From positions 1-24,240 of the forward strand of contig PAPL01000023.1 of assembly GCA_002708885.1 (NCBI GenBank): a DNA stretch of 24,240 bases, given 5' to 3'. This DNA comes from Verrucomicrobiales bacterium. GTDB lineage: Bacteria; Verrucomicrobiota; Verrucomicrobiia; Verrucomicrobiales; DEV007. Made by a program: the position numbers and the translations under genes. Position 1 is the first letter of the stretch. Each line of letters opens with the position of its first letter. Below are positions 1-7,085 of this stretch, in pieces. The notes beneath the pieces are model-generated. The model did not search any database and was not told where the DNA came from. It worked only from the letters and a program-made list of their open reading frames with translations.

Positions 1-2
1 GG

Positions 3-398
3 GAACAGTTCGATGAGGCCCACGAGCATGCGAATGCCATTGAAAAGGTGGCTCTGCGTGATCCGTTGCTGGTTGAGCTTGCGAAACGTTATGTGAGTGT
101 CAGGCCGGCGCGTGCCGGAGAAATTCTCTTAACGATTGGTTCTGCACAATTAAGAAAGGAACTGATGGAGACACTGACCGAGGAGCCGAAATTCGTGGCG
201 AAGCCGGCTAACGTGGAATGTCTGGTAGTTGCGTGCGGGGACTCGGCCGAGTCTCTGGCCAAGCTCATCAAGATTCTGCCGCCCGGGACTGACCATACGC
301 TGATGGAGGAGTTGAGCTTGTGTGCTCTAAAAAATACCGGAGACTTCAGTGCACTGCGCCGACGTTGTCTGGAGCGGTTACTGGAGGAATGCGGTTAA
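3..398 (+). CDS. C-terminal part of an unrecognised protein (5' truncated)
   Basis: The reading frame is open from the left edge to a TAA at 396-398, giving about 131 residues of a C-terminus. A GTG at position 48 could start translation, but the in-frame codons upstream (EQFDEAHEHANAIEK) continue without a stop and read like real protein, so I treat it as a truncated gene. The sequence is rich in Leu, Glu and Ala, looks helical, has no membrane segment and ends in an Arg/Leu/Glu-rich helix with Cys residues. I do not recognise the family. The DNA is clearly more GC-rich (about 60% in the stretch 181-240) than the next gene. I am confident that it is coding, mainly from its bias and the long open frame, but not about function. 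Confidence 0.6.
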   Translation, partial: EQFDEAHEHANAIEKVALRDPLLVELAKRYVSVRPARAGEILLTIGSAQLRKELMETLTEEPKFVAKPANVECLVVACGDSAESLAKLIKILPPGTDHTLMEELSLCALKNTGDFSALRRRCLERLLEECG

Positions 399-499
399 AC
401 CTGAAGGTTTATCGGGACTTATCCAGTATTCCATTAAAAATATCAAACTCGTAATTTCTTGAACTATTCAACATAATATCATCTCATAATCCCAAGCTC

Positions 500-2152
500 A
501 TGCCTTTATCACCTTCCGATCTTTTAAAGAAAGTTTCAAAGAAAGCGATTCTGTCCATATTGTTTTTGTTTTTAGGGTTCTTTGCTCTCGGCGTGTACGG
601 CTGGGTGAGGAGTTTTCATGAGGCCGGTGTAGATTCCCCATATCAGGAATCGTTCATGCGGACCCTTCAAATGATTACAAACAGGAGGCCGGTAATCGTC
701 AGTGAAATATTCCCCGATCACTGGGCAACCATGGTTTCTTGGATCGGGCTGAAGGCAATGATTGCCTGTGGTATGCTGGTTGCCGCGATTTTCTTTCTTA
801 GAAATAAACTGGCAGTTTTTAATTTTCGAAAGACCACAGGACATACGATAATTATTGGAATTAATGAAGAGAGTAAGAGATTAATTACCTACTTCATAAA
901 GGAGGGTCACAAGGTGGCAGTCATTGAGGAAAACACGGACCATCCTGACATTCAAAGTATTGAGGATCAGGGTGTTCTGGTCATTCCGGGTAATCCTGAA
1001 GATGAGAATGTATTTAAAAATGCCCAGTTAAAAAATGCCGGGAAAGTCATAGTAGCGATAAGCGACGAATCAAAGAGCATTATTGTTGCTGAGGGGATCT
1101 CAAAGCACGTCTCAGAAAATAGTGATTCTTCCAATGAAATCGAAGTATTGGTTAGAGTTAAGTCCGATAAATTAATGACTGTTCTTGAGGAGAAATGGAG
1201 AGTCCTTAAATCTAAGGCGTCCGGTTGTAAGTTCAGACTAATCAATTTCCAATCAACGGCAATCAGGGAAATTATCAGTGAAATTGCAATGGATCTTTGT
1301 CAGAAGGATAAAATTCGAGAAGAAGGTCCCAGCTTCCTGATCGTTGCAGACTCTGCCCTAAGTGATCAATTTCTTAGGCAGGCCATTATATTTATTCAGA
1401 TATCCGAGGAAAATGTCCCTTCGTTCACTGTCCAGACTGATAGCGCTGATAACAATAAATATTTTCAGGACAGGTATCCGGACATCGGTTTGGTGGCGGA
1501 CGTTAATTTCATTAATTGTACAAAGGACAGGATTTTGCATTCGGACACTATCGCCAATCAAAACTTTGATGCATTGATAGTTTGTCTGGAGAATGAATTG
1601 GAGACGATCGGTCTGGTCCATGAACTGTTAAACTCTAATTCCATTGACATAGACGAAGGATATGCCGTTCTCAGGGAATCACCAAAGATAGATATGGATC
1701 CCATTGAAAAACTAAAAATAATCGCCTTAGCAGAGCACGGAACCAAGTCACCGGAGTTCGGGGATTTTGATATGGAGAAGGAGGCTGAGGATCTTCATAA
1801 TGCGTATCTGGCGGAAAAATTCAAAAATGAGGAAATACCCAAACAGGATACATGGGATCAACAAAGTTACTCGGGCCAGGAGGGGAATCGTTTGGCTGTG
1901 CTACATCATAGAGTTAAACGAAAGATTTGGGAAGTCACCAAGGAAGAGAGTAAAGACAGAATGATTTCATTGCTTGCATGTTCTGAGCATCAAAGATGGA
2001 AAGCGGAAAAGATTCTTTCAGGGTGGAAGGGTGGTTCCGATCGCGACAATAAACGAAAAATTCACGAGTATATTTGCCCTTATTCGGAAGTGCCTGATGA
2101 CATTAAGGAATATGATGTTAAGGTGGTAAAAAACGCTCTGGGACTTAATTGA
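500..2152 (+). CDS. Two-TM RCK/TrkA-N protein with C-terminal RyR domain
   Basis: 550 residues. Two hydrophobic helices lie near residues 16-36 and 78-100. A Rossmann-type RCK/TrkA-N domain starts near 115 (HTIIIGINEESKRL, then a strand ending in VIEEN as nucleotide-binding acid). A second, more degenerate Rossmann-like half spans about 275-385. The last 64 residues match the RyR (ryanodine receptor repeat, Pfam PF02026) pattern: EHQRWKAEKILSGWKGG, RD, then ICPYSEVPDDIKEYD. No TVGYG-like K+ filter is visible between the helices, so a classical potassium pore is not supported. RCK domains usually gate ion transport in response to bound nucleotide or ions, and RyR domains in bacteria are proposed ligand sensors. 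I infer a membrane-bound, ligand-gated sensor or channel-like protein. The ATG at 500 has no Shine-Dalgarno. The gene is AT-rich and stands alone. Confidence 0.85.
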   Translation: MPLSPSDLLKKVSKKAILSILFLFLGFFALGVYGWVRSFHEAGVDSPYQESFMRTLQMITNRRPVIVSEIFPDHWATMVSWIGLKAMIACGMLVAAIFFLRNKLAVFNFRKTTGHTIIIGINEESKRLITYFIKEGHKVAVIEENTDHPDIQSIEDQGVLVIPGNPEDENVFKNAQLKNAGKVIVAISDESKSIIVAEGISKHVSENSDSSNEIEVLVRVKSDKLMTVLEEKWRVLKSKASGCKFRLINFQSTAIREIISEIAMDLCQKDKIREEGPSFLIVADSALSDQFLRQAIIFIQISEENVPSFTVQTDSADNNKYFQDRYPDIGLVADVNFINCTKDRILHSDTIANQNFDALIVCLENELETIGLVHELLNSNSIDIDEGYAVLRESPKIDMDPIEKLKIIALAEHGTKSPEFGDFDMEKEAEDLHNAYLAEKFKNEEIPKQDTWDQQSYSGQEGNRLAVLHHRVKRKIWEVTKEESKDRMISLLACSEHQRWKAEKILSGWKGGSDRDNKRKIHEYICPYSEVPDDIKEYDVKVVKNALGLN

Positions 2153-2327
2153 AATTGAGCCAGGTGAAGCGCGCTCAGGGTGACCCTGTCTCCCCTTCTT
2201 AATCCGGCACCCAATGATCAGGAGGAGCAAAATAAGAGCTAGTAGTATCCGTGCCATTGGAGGTATGATATCAGATTCAACTCTTGTGCCTGTGCCTTGT
2301 ACCTTTATCCGAAAAAAATTGACCCTC

Positions 2328-2356
2328 TTAAATAACCCTATTAAAATAGGTATAAT
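2328..2356 (+). promoter_or_regulatory. Candidate promoter for folC
   Basis: A perfect TATAAT hexamer lies at 2351-2356, about 63 bp before the folC start. With a 17-bp spacer the -35 position (2328-2333) reads TTAAAT, a weak match. A better-looking TTGACC at 2319-2324 is 26 bp from the hexamer, too far for a normal sigma-70 promoter. The call rests mainly on the -10 element. Confidence 0.35.
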
Positions 2357-2419
2357 ACCCTCCTTTCAGTGCCAAGCCTCACATAATCGATCTTTATATT
2401 TTGGTCTAAGAATTTAGTC

Positions 2420-3646
2420 ATGGACTATACGGAATCTATCCGATGGCTCTATAGCCGGCAGGAATCAGGAATTAAGCTTGGTCTGACGAGTATCATTAAG
2501 CTCCTCAATGAACTGAAGGTCCCGGACCCCAAAATGCCTATTATTCATGTGGCCGGAACGAATGGCAAGGGATCGACCTGTGCATTCATGGACTCGATAC
2601 TTAGGGCCTCTGGTCATAGGACTGGACTCTTCACTTCGCCTCATCTTATTTCATTCCGTGAGCGCATTTCGTTGGATGGAAGGCCAGCCAATGAAAGAGA
2701 CATTGCCGAAACTTTGACCCTCCTCAAAGAACTTGTAAGCGAATGGGAAGAGGTTCCCACATTCTTCGAAATCACAACTGCCCTGGCATTCAAACTTTTC
2801 ACTGAAAAAAAAATGGATGTGGCCGTCGTTGAGGTTGGCCTTGGTGGCAGACTCGATTCAACAAACTCGGTATTACCTTCTGTGTGTGTGATTACTCCAA
2901 TCAGTTTTGATCATCAGCACATACTGGGTGAAACTATAACTGAAATTGCCAATGAAAAGGCAGGCATTATAAAAGAGGGAGTACCAGTAATTTCAGCACC
3001 TCAGCACAAAGACGCGCGAGCCGTCCTCGATTCGAAGGCCAAGGAAATGGGAACAAGTGTCCAATACGTCGAAAATTCCTTGGACCGGGAAAGTATTTCT
3101 CTTCAGGGCAAACATCAGCGCCAAAATGCGGCCCTGGCAGTTGCGACCCTTAAGAATTGCCACCTTGAAATCAGTCGCGATTCTTACGCTAAGGGGTTGG
3201 CGGACACAAAATGGAGAGGCAGATTCGAGCAGTTTCCGCAAAAGAGCGGAAAGGATATTATCATCGATGGGGCCCACAACATTGAAGGCGCAAAGGCCCT
3301 GGTTAGAACCTGGGAAGAAGTGTATGGGGATACTAAAGCTGTCGTTATTTTCGCAGCCGCAGCAAATAAGGATCTTCCTTCATTAATTAATGTCATTTCG
3401 CAAATTGCGGCAATCATCATCTGCACAGAGCCAAATACTCCACGGAAATTAGCAAGACCAGAAGACATTGCTCAACTCATTCCCAGTCACATACCAAATG
3501 AATATGAAGGATCGGTCCAAAACGCCATCAGGAAAGCCGAGAGTTCAAATAGACACATTCTGATCGTTGGTTCATTGTTTTTAGCCGGAGAAGCCTTATC
3601 TATTCTGGACGGAGAGAACTTAGCGTTCGAACCAAGTGACCAATGA
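2420..3646 (+). CDS. folC: Bifunctional folylpolyglutamate synthase / dihydrofolate synthase
   Basis: 408 residues, the usual FolC length. The Mur-ligase-type P-loop GTNGKGS is at residues 46-52, followed by the folate-family block FTSPHLISFRERI (71-83). Further landmarks are FFEITTALAF (115-124), VEVGLGGRLDSTN (137-149), DHQHILG (164-170), NEKAGIIKEG (178-187, with the Lys that is carbamylated in the family) and DGAHN (283-287) at the start of the C-terminal domain. The enzyme adds glutamate to dihydropteroate and/or to tetrahydrofolates using ATP in the cytosol. The ATG at 2420 is the only start giving a normal N-terminus. It lacks a Shine-Dalgarno. A cysteine desulfurase follows 46 bp downstream on the same strand and may be co-transcribed, though that gap also contains -10-like sequences. 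Confidence 0.95.
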   Translation: MDYTESIRWLYSRQESGIKLGLTSIIKLLNELKVPDPKMPIIHVAGTNGKGSTCAFMDSILRASGHRTGLFTSPHLISFRERISLDGRPANERDIAETLTLLKELVSEWEEVPTFFEITTALAFKLFTEKKMDVAVVEVGLGGRLDSTNSVLPSVCVITPISFDHQHILGETITEIANEKAGIIKEGVPVISAPQHKDARAVLDSKAKEMGTSVQYVENSLDRESISLQGKHQRQNAALAVATLKNCHLEISRDSYAKGLADTKWRGRFEQFPQKSGKDIIIDGAHNIEGAKALVRTWEEVYGDTKAVVIFAAAANKDLPSLINVISQIAAIIICTEPNTPRKLARPEDIAQLIPSHIPNEYEGSVQNAIRKAESSNRHILIVGSLFLAGEALSILDGENLAFEPSDQ

Positions 3647-3649
3647 TAA

Positions 3650-3683
3650 TATAATCCGTAACTAATTAAATCCCTTATATAAT
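3650..3683 (+). promoter_or_regulatory. Two TATAAT hexamers before the cysteine desulfurase
   Basis: The gap between folC and the cysteine desulfurase contains two perfect TATAAT hexamers, at 3650-3655 and 3678-3683. The second ends 9 bp before the GTG start, so a transcript from it would begin at or within a few bases of the start codon (leaderless). No good -35 is visible for either: TTCGAA lies 18 bp before the first. The gap is very AT-rich, which raises the chance of coincidence. Confidence 0.3.
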
Positions 3684-3692
3684 AAGTACCCT

Positions 3693-4862
3693 GTGATTTA
3701 TCTAGATAACAATGCAACTACTCAGGTGCACCCGGAAGTTGCTAAGGCCATGGGCCCGTTCCTGAGCAATGAATACGGGAACCCTTCAACAGGTTATGAT
3801 CTTGGCAGGAGAAGCAACGAGGCTGTGAAGGAAGCTCGCAATCAAGTCGCTGAATTTCTGAATTCAGATCCTGAAGAAATTGTTTTCACATCATGCGGAA
3901 CTGAGTCCGATAACACTGCCATTTTTTCAGCCATCACGGCAATGCCTGAAAAGCGGCACATCGTTACAACTTCAATCGAGCATAGTGCCGTAATTGCTTT
4001 TGCAAAGGCTGTCATGCCAGGATTGGAAATAACTGAACTGCCCGTCAATGAAGAGGGAATCATCAGCCTTGAAGATCTTAAAGACGCTATCAGGAAAGAC
4101 ACTGCACTGGTAACAATAATGTGGGCAAACAATGAAACGGGCGTCTGCCAGCCGATCGAGGAGGCGTCATTAATTACAAAAGAATCAGGGTCTCTTTTCC
4201 ATACGGATGCAGTCAATGCTGCAGGAAAAATCCCTATCGATCTGAGCGCGGGTAATATTGATTTTCTTTCTATATCAGGCCACAAATTCCATGCCCCGAA
4301 AGGAATTGGAGCCCTCTATGTCCGCAAAGGAGCGCCTTATAAACCACTACTGATTGGGGGAGGTCAGGAAGAAGGAAAAAGGGCCGGCACAGAGGCCGTT
4401 GCTCAGATAGTAGCATTAGGAAAAGCAGCAGTGCTCGCCACTGAACGATTAAATGATCAGGGACAAGAAAAACTCAGCCAAATGCGTGACGCTTTAGAGC
4501 AAAATTTAATAAAAGGAATCAAAGGAACTCACCGAAATGGTTCTAGCAGATTCCGTTTACCCAACACTTCTCATCTGAGTTTTGATGATGTTGATGCGGG
4601 TGACCTGTTAATTTTGGCAAACGATAAAGGACTCTGCATAGCAAGTGGCTCAGCCTGCAGCACAGGAAAAAGAGAGCCATCGAGAATAATGAAAGCAATG
4701 GGTCATACTGATGAGCGTGCACTATCAAGTATCCGCTTATCGGTATCTTCAATGAACACTGATCAGGAAATAGAAGAATCCTCTAAAATAATTATCGACT
4801 GTGTTGAAAAGATTCGATCTCTCAGAAGTGATGGACCGGTCATTTTCTCTTCTGATAAATAG
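3693..4862 (+). CDS. Cysteine desulfurase (IscS/NifS class V aminotransferase)
   Basis: 389 residues. It opens with the family hallmark YLDNNATT and starts at a GTG; no upstream codon gives a better N-terminus. The His that stacks on PLP is in TSIEHSAV (H97), the PLP Asp is D172, and the Schiff-base Lys is K198 in SGHKFHAPKG. The persulfide-forming Cys is C322 in ASGSACSTG, on the loop type of group I enzymes. It takes sulfur from L-cysteine for iron-sulfur clusters and thio-modifications. Where IscS has a Gln three residues after the PLP Asp (DATQ), this protein has Asn (DAVN). No iscU, iscR or suf gene is nearby, so whether it serves Fe-S assembly or tRNA thiolation cannot be told. It ends 4 bp before the convergent hydrolase gene. 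Confidence 0.95.
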   Translation: MIYLDNNATTQVHPEVAKAMGPFLSNEYGNPSTGYDLGRRSNEAVKEARNQVAEFLNSDPEEIVFTSCGTESDNTAIFSAITAMPEKRHIVTTSIEHSAVIAFAKAVMPGLEITELPVNEEGIISLEDLKDAIRKDTALVTIMWANNETGVCQPIEEASLITKESGSLFHTDAVNAAGKIPIDLSAGNIDFLSISGHKFHAPKGIGALYVRKGAPYKPLLIGGGQEEGKRAGTEAVAQIVALGKAAVLATERLNDQGQEKLSQMRDALEQNLIKGIKGTHRNGSSRFRLPNTSHLSFDDVDAGDLLILANDKGLCIASGSACSTGKREPSRIMKAMGHTDERALSSIRLSVSSMNTDQEIEESSKIIIDCVEKIRSLRSDGPVIFSSDK

Positions 4863-4866
4863 GATA

Positions 4867-6915
4867 CTATGGTCTGATCCAATCAGGAAGGCCCTTCGAA
4901 TCCACTGCCCAAGGTTCTGTCTTGGAACAGCTCATCAGAGCATCTATGTCTCCGTACCTTGATGAACCGGGAAGAAAATCCGGGTCTCGAATACTTCTCA
5001 CTTTTATAAACTTAAATCCACCAGTCTCTATCACTGCCCGATCAATTGCACCGCGAGCAGCATAATTAGCAGCTGCGGCCCAATGGCCTGCCCCTCGCAG
5101 ACCAACCAAATCAATTTTTTTGGCTCCATGCTTGTCATTCTGAATCATTTTAATGGCAGTTAGAACATCACGGACTCGGTGAACAAAAAGTGTACTGTTA
5201 TAACCAAAGGTATAGGCAGCCGCTTCTCGATTGTTTCTGACCCTTCTTGTCACTTTGTGTTCTTTCCCATCCTCAAGAAACTCACCCTGCATGAAAAGAT
5301 CTATGCCGCAAATTGCATTACCACCAAGAAGCAGCTCCTTGATCTCGTTTTTAAGTTTGTTGCCTTCATATAGACCGTCTTTTCCTTCACTGCTCAACCA
5401 AATCACAGCCCTCTTGTTCCAACCGGAATCAGGATAAAGAAAAATTGCCGGGACCTGCTCTCCACAAGTAATGTTTTTGATGATTCCCGCCATTTCCAGA
5501 TAACCTTCTCGTTGATTTTTAACAACCAGATCCCATTCAACATCGACGCATCTGCCAAGTTCCGAATCCAGAATGGTATCCCATCCCATGCGCGCAATCT
5601 TTGGATCAGAATCGACTTTCTTGTGAATGTCCTCAGCAAGTGCTTGCAGTAATTGGACCTCAAATTCATCTCCTCCTTGGGGCATCGGATGTTCCTTGTC
5701 CCAGACGCTGAGTTTTTCTTTCGTGAGTCTAATATGCGGCCTCTCATTTTCCGGATCCTTGGAACCAAGGTTCAAATGTTTATTGAACCAGCCGTACATG
5801 GCCTGTCGAGAAGGCAAATTATAATTGTGTCCGAATTCAAGACGATTATGAAGCATCGTATTTTGAGGAGAACCCAGGACTTGATACGTTTTCTTTAACT
5901 CAGGAAAACCTTTAGTGGCCATTTCTTTGGTCCAGTCATCTGCGGTAGTAAGACCCAGTGGCTTAGGCGCAAATAAGGCGGCAAACGCAATGTTCCCTTC
6001 ATTTACACGAAGAAGAGTAGAATTTTCACAGGTGCACCCTCCCTGCATGGCAGTCGAAACCATCACGGCCGGCATTGAAACTTTGACTCTCGGGTCAAGG
6101 GCCGAAACAATGAAAGTCTGTGTGCCCCCTCCACTCGCTCCGGTCACAGCTATGCGGTCAGGATCGACGTCCTCCAGACCCTGCATAAAATCTATGGCAC
6201 GAATCGAATTCCATGTCTGCAACATCATGATGCTCTGAAGATGTGATTCGGCCTGAGGACTGTATAAACCCCACTTATTTTCTGAAATCATTCCCGGCCT
6301 CTGCTTAGCAAACCGATGAGCAATCTCATAGGAAATCTGATGATTGTCGGAATTGCCAATCATGTCATATTGAAAAACAGTGCATCCGAGCCGGGCAAGT
6401 CCAATGCATCGGGCCTGATAAGGATTACGAGCACTTTCAATATTTGATTCGGCTCCTTTAGCGATCTGCTGCTTCGCCTCTTTTTCCCCCGCATCATAAA
6501 AACGGGCATCTTTCCAATGACCATGAGGACAAAGGACACCTGGTCGCTTTTTGTTCGAATCCTTAGGGCGGTACAATGTTCCGGTCAGAAAATATCCGGG
6601 CAATGTTTCAAAGAAAACCTTTTCAACAGTGAAATCGCCATGATCTGATCTGTCCCTGATGATAGCATTTAATGGACACTTACTGGGCTCAGGATAAAGG
6701 CCAACTGCTACTTTGAGTTGGTGTCTTATTTTCGCTGAGCGAGTCGACCATTCTTCGACTGATTTCGGGGGATCAAAAGGGAAATAACCGTTCAGATCTT
6801 TCAGGTCCAAGAGTCTCCTGTCTTCAAGTGTGCTTCCCTCGTTAAGAGCCCGCGGAGAAGCAACTAATAGGGGCAGGGTTCCAAGGAACGTGAAAATAAA
6901 AGCGCAAATTTTCAT
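4867..6915 (-). CDS. Secreted acetylxylan-esterase-like tandem alpha/beta hydrolase
   Basis: 682 residues with an N-terminal signal peptide (MKICAFIFTFLGTLPLLVA, cleavage probably near residue 19-20). The first hydrolase domain (about 45-385) has the oxyanion-type segment CPHGHW, the nucleophile elbow GASGGG with S261, a candidate acid at D326/D327 and a candidate catalytic His in FGHNYN (H363). This matches the large acetylxylan-esterase/Abhydrolase_7-like family abundant in Planctomycetes and Verrucomicrobia. A second hydrolase-like half follows (about 410-682); its elbow reads GLRGAG with Arg at the nucleophile position (R607), so it is probably non-catalytic. The likely job is deacylation of plant or algal polysaccharide or related esters outside the cytoplasm; the substrate cannot be read from the sequence. 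It is divergent from the PBP gene across 170 bp. Confidence 0.85.
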   Translation of the reverse strand: MKICAFIFTFLGTLPLLVASPRALNEGSTLEDRRLLDLKDLNGYFPFDPPKSVEEWSTRSAKIRHQLKVAVGLYPEPSKCPLNAIIRDRSDHGDFTVEKVFFETLPGYFLTGTLYRPKDSNKKRPGVLCPHGHWKDARFYDAGEKEAKQQIAKGAESNIESARNPYQARCIGLARLGCTVFQYDMIGNSDNHQISYEIAHRFAKQRPGMISENKWGLYSPQAESHLQSIMMLQTWNSIRAIDFMQGLEDVDPDRIAVTGASGGGTQTFIVSALDPRVKVSMPAVMVSTAMQGGCTCENSTLLRVNEGNIAFAALFAPKPLGLTTADDWTKEMATKGFPELKKTYQVLGSPQNTMLHNRLEFGHNYNLPSRQAMYGWFNKHLNLGSKDPENERPHIRLTKEKLSVWDKEHPMPQGGDEFEVQLLQALAEDIHKKVDSDPKIARMGWDTILDSELGRCVDVEWDLVVKNQREGYLEMAGIIKNITCGEQVPAIFLYPDSGWNKRAVIWLSSEGKDGLYEGNKLKNEIKELLLGGNAICGIDLFMQGEFLEDGKEHKVTRRVRNNREAAAYTFGYNSTLFVHRVRDVLTAIKMIQNDKHGAKKIDLVGLRGAGHWAAAANYAARGAIDRAVIETGGFKFIKVRSIRDPDFLPGSSRYGDIDALMSCSKTEPWAVDSKGLPDWIRP

Positions 6916-7085
6916 TCTTCAACTATGACACTCATAGGAGTCTAACTACAAGCTCATGACCAAGAAGATAATTTCAGTCAGTGAAAATATACCCGTTGGC
7001 ATCATTTTATTATGAAACCTTGAATTTCTATAAATATAAACGATCGTGAGATCACTCTTCCCCCCTTAAAATTAGTCACTTTTTA

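Noticed and set aside
577..800. Potassium channel pore in the RCK-RyR protein
   Set aside because: Two helices are present, but no TVGYG or similar filter lies between them, so a classical K+ channel call is not supported.
2319..2356. TTGACC paired with TATAAT as a promoter for folC
   Set aside because: The spacer is 26 bp, too long for sigma-70; only the TATAAT is retained, with a weak -35 at the proper distance.
3842..4285. 147-residue frame antisense to the cysteine desulfurase
   Set aside because: It lies wholly inside a well-supported gene in the opposite direction and has no recognisable motif; its composition mirrors the sense codons.
5403..5768. 121-residue minus-strand frame within the hydrolase gene
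   Set aside because: An alternative frame of the same strand inside a 682-residue gene with clear domain motifs; no motif of its own and no plausible start.
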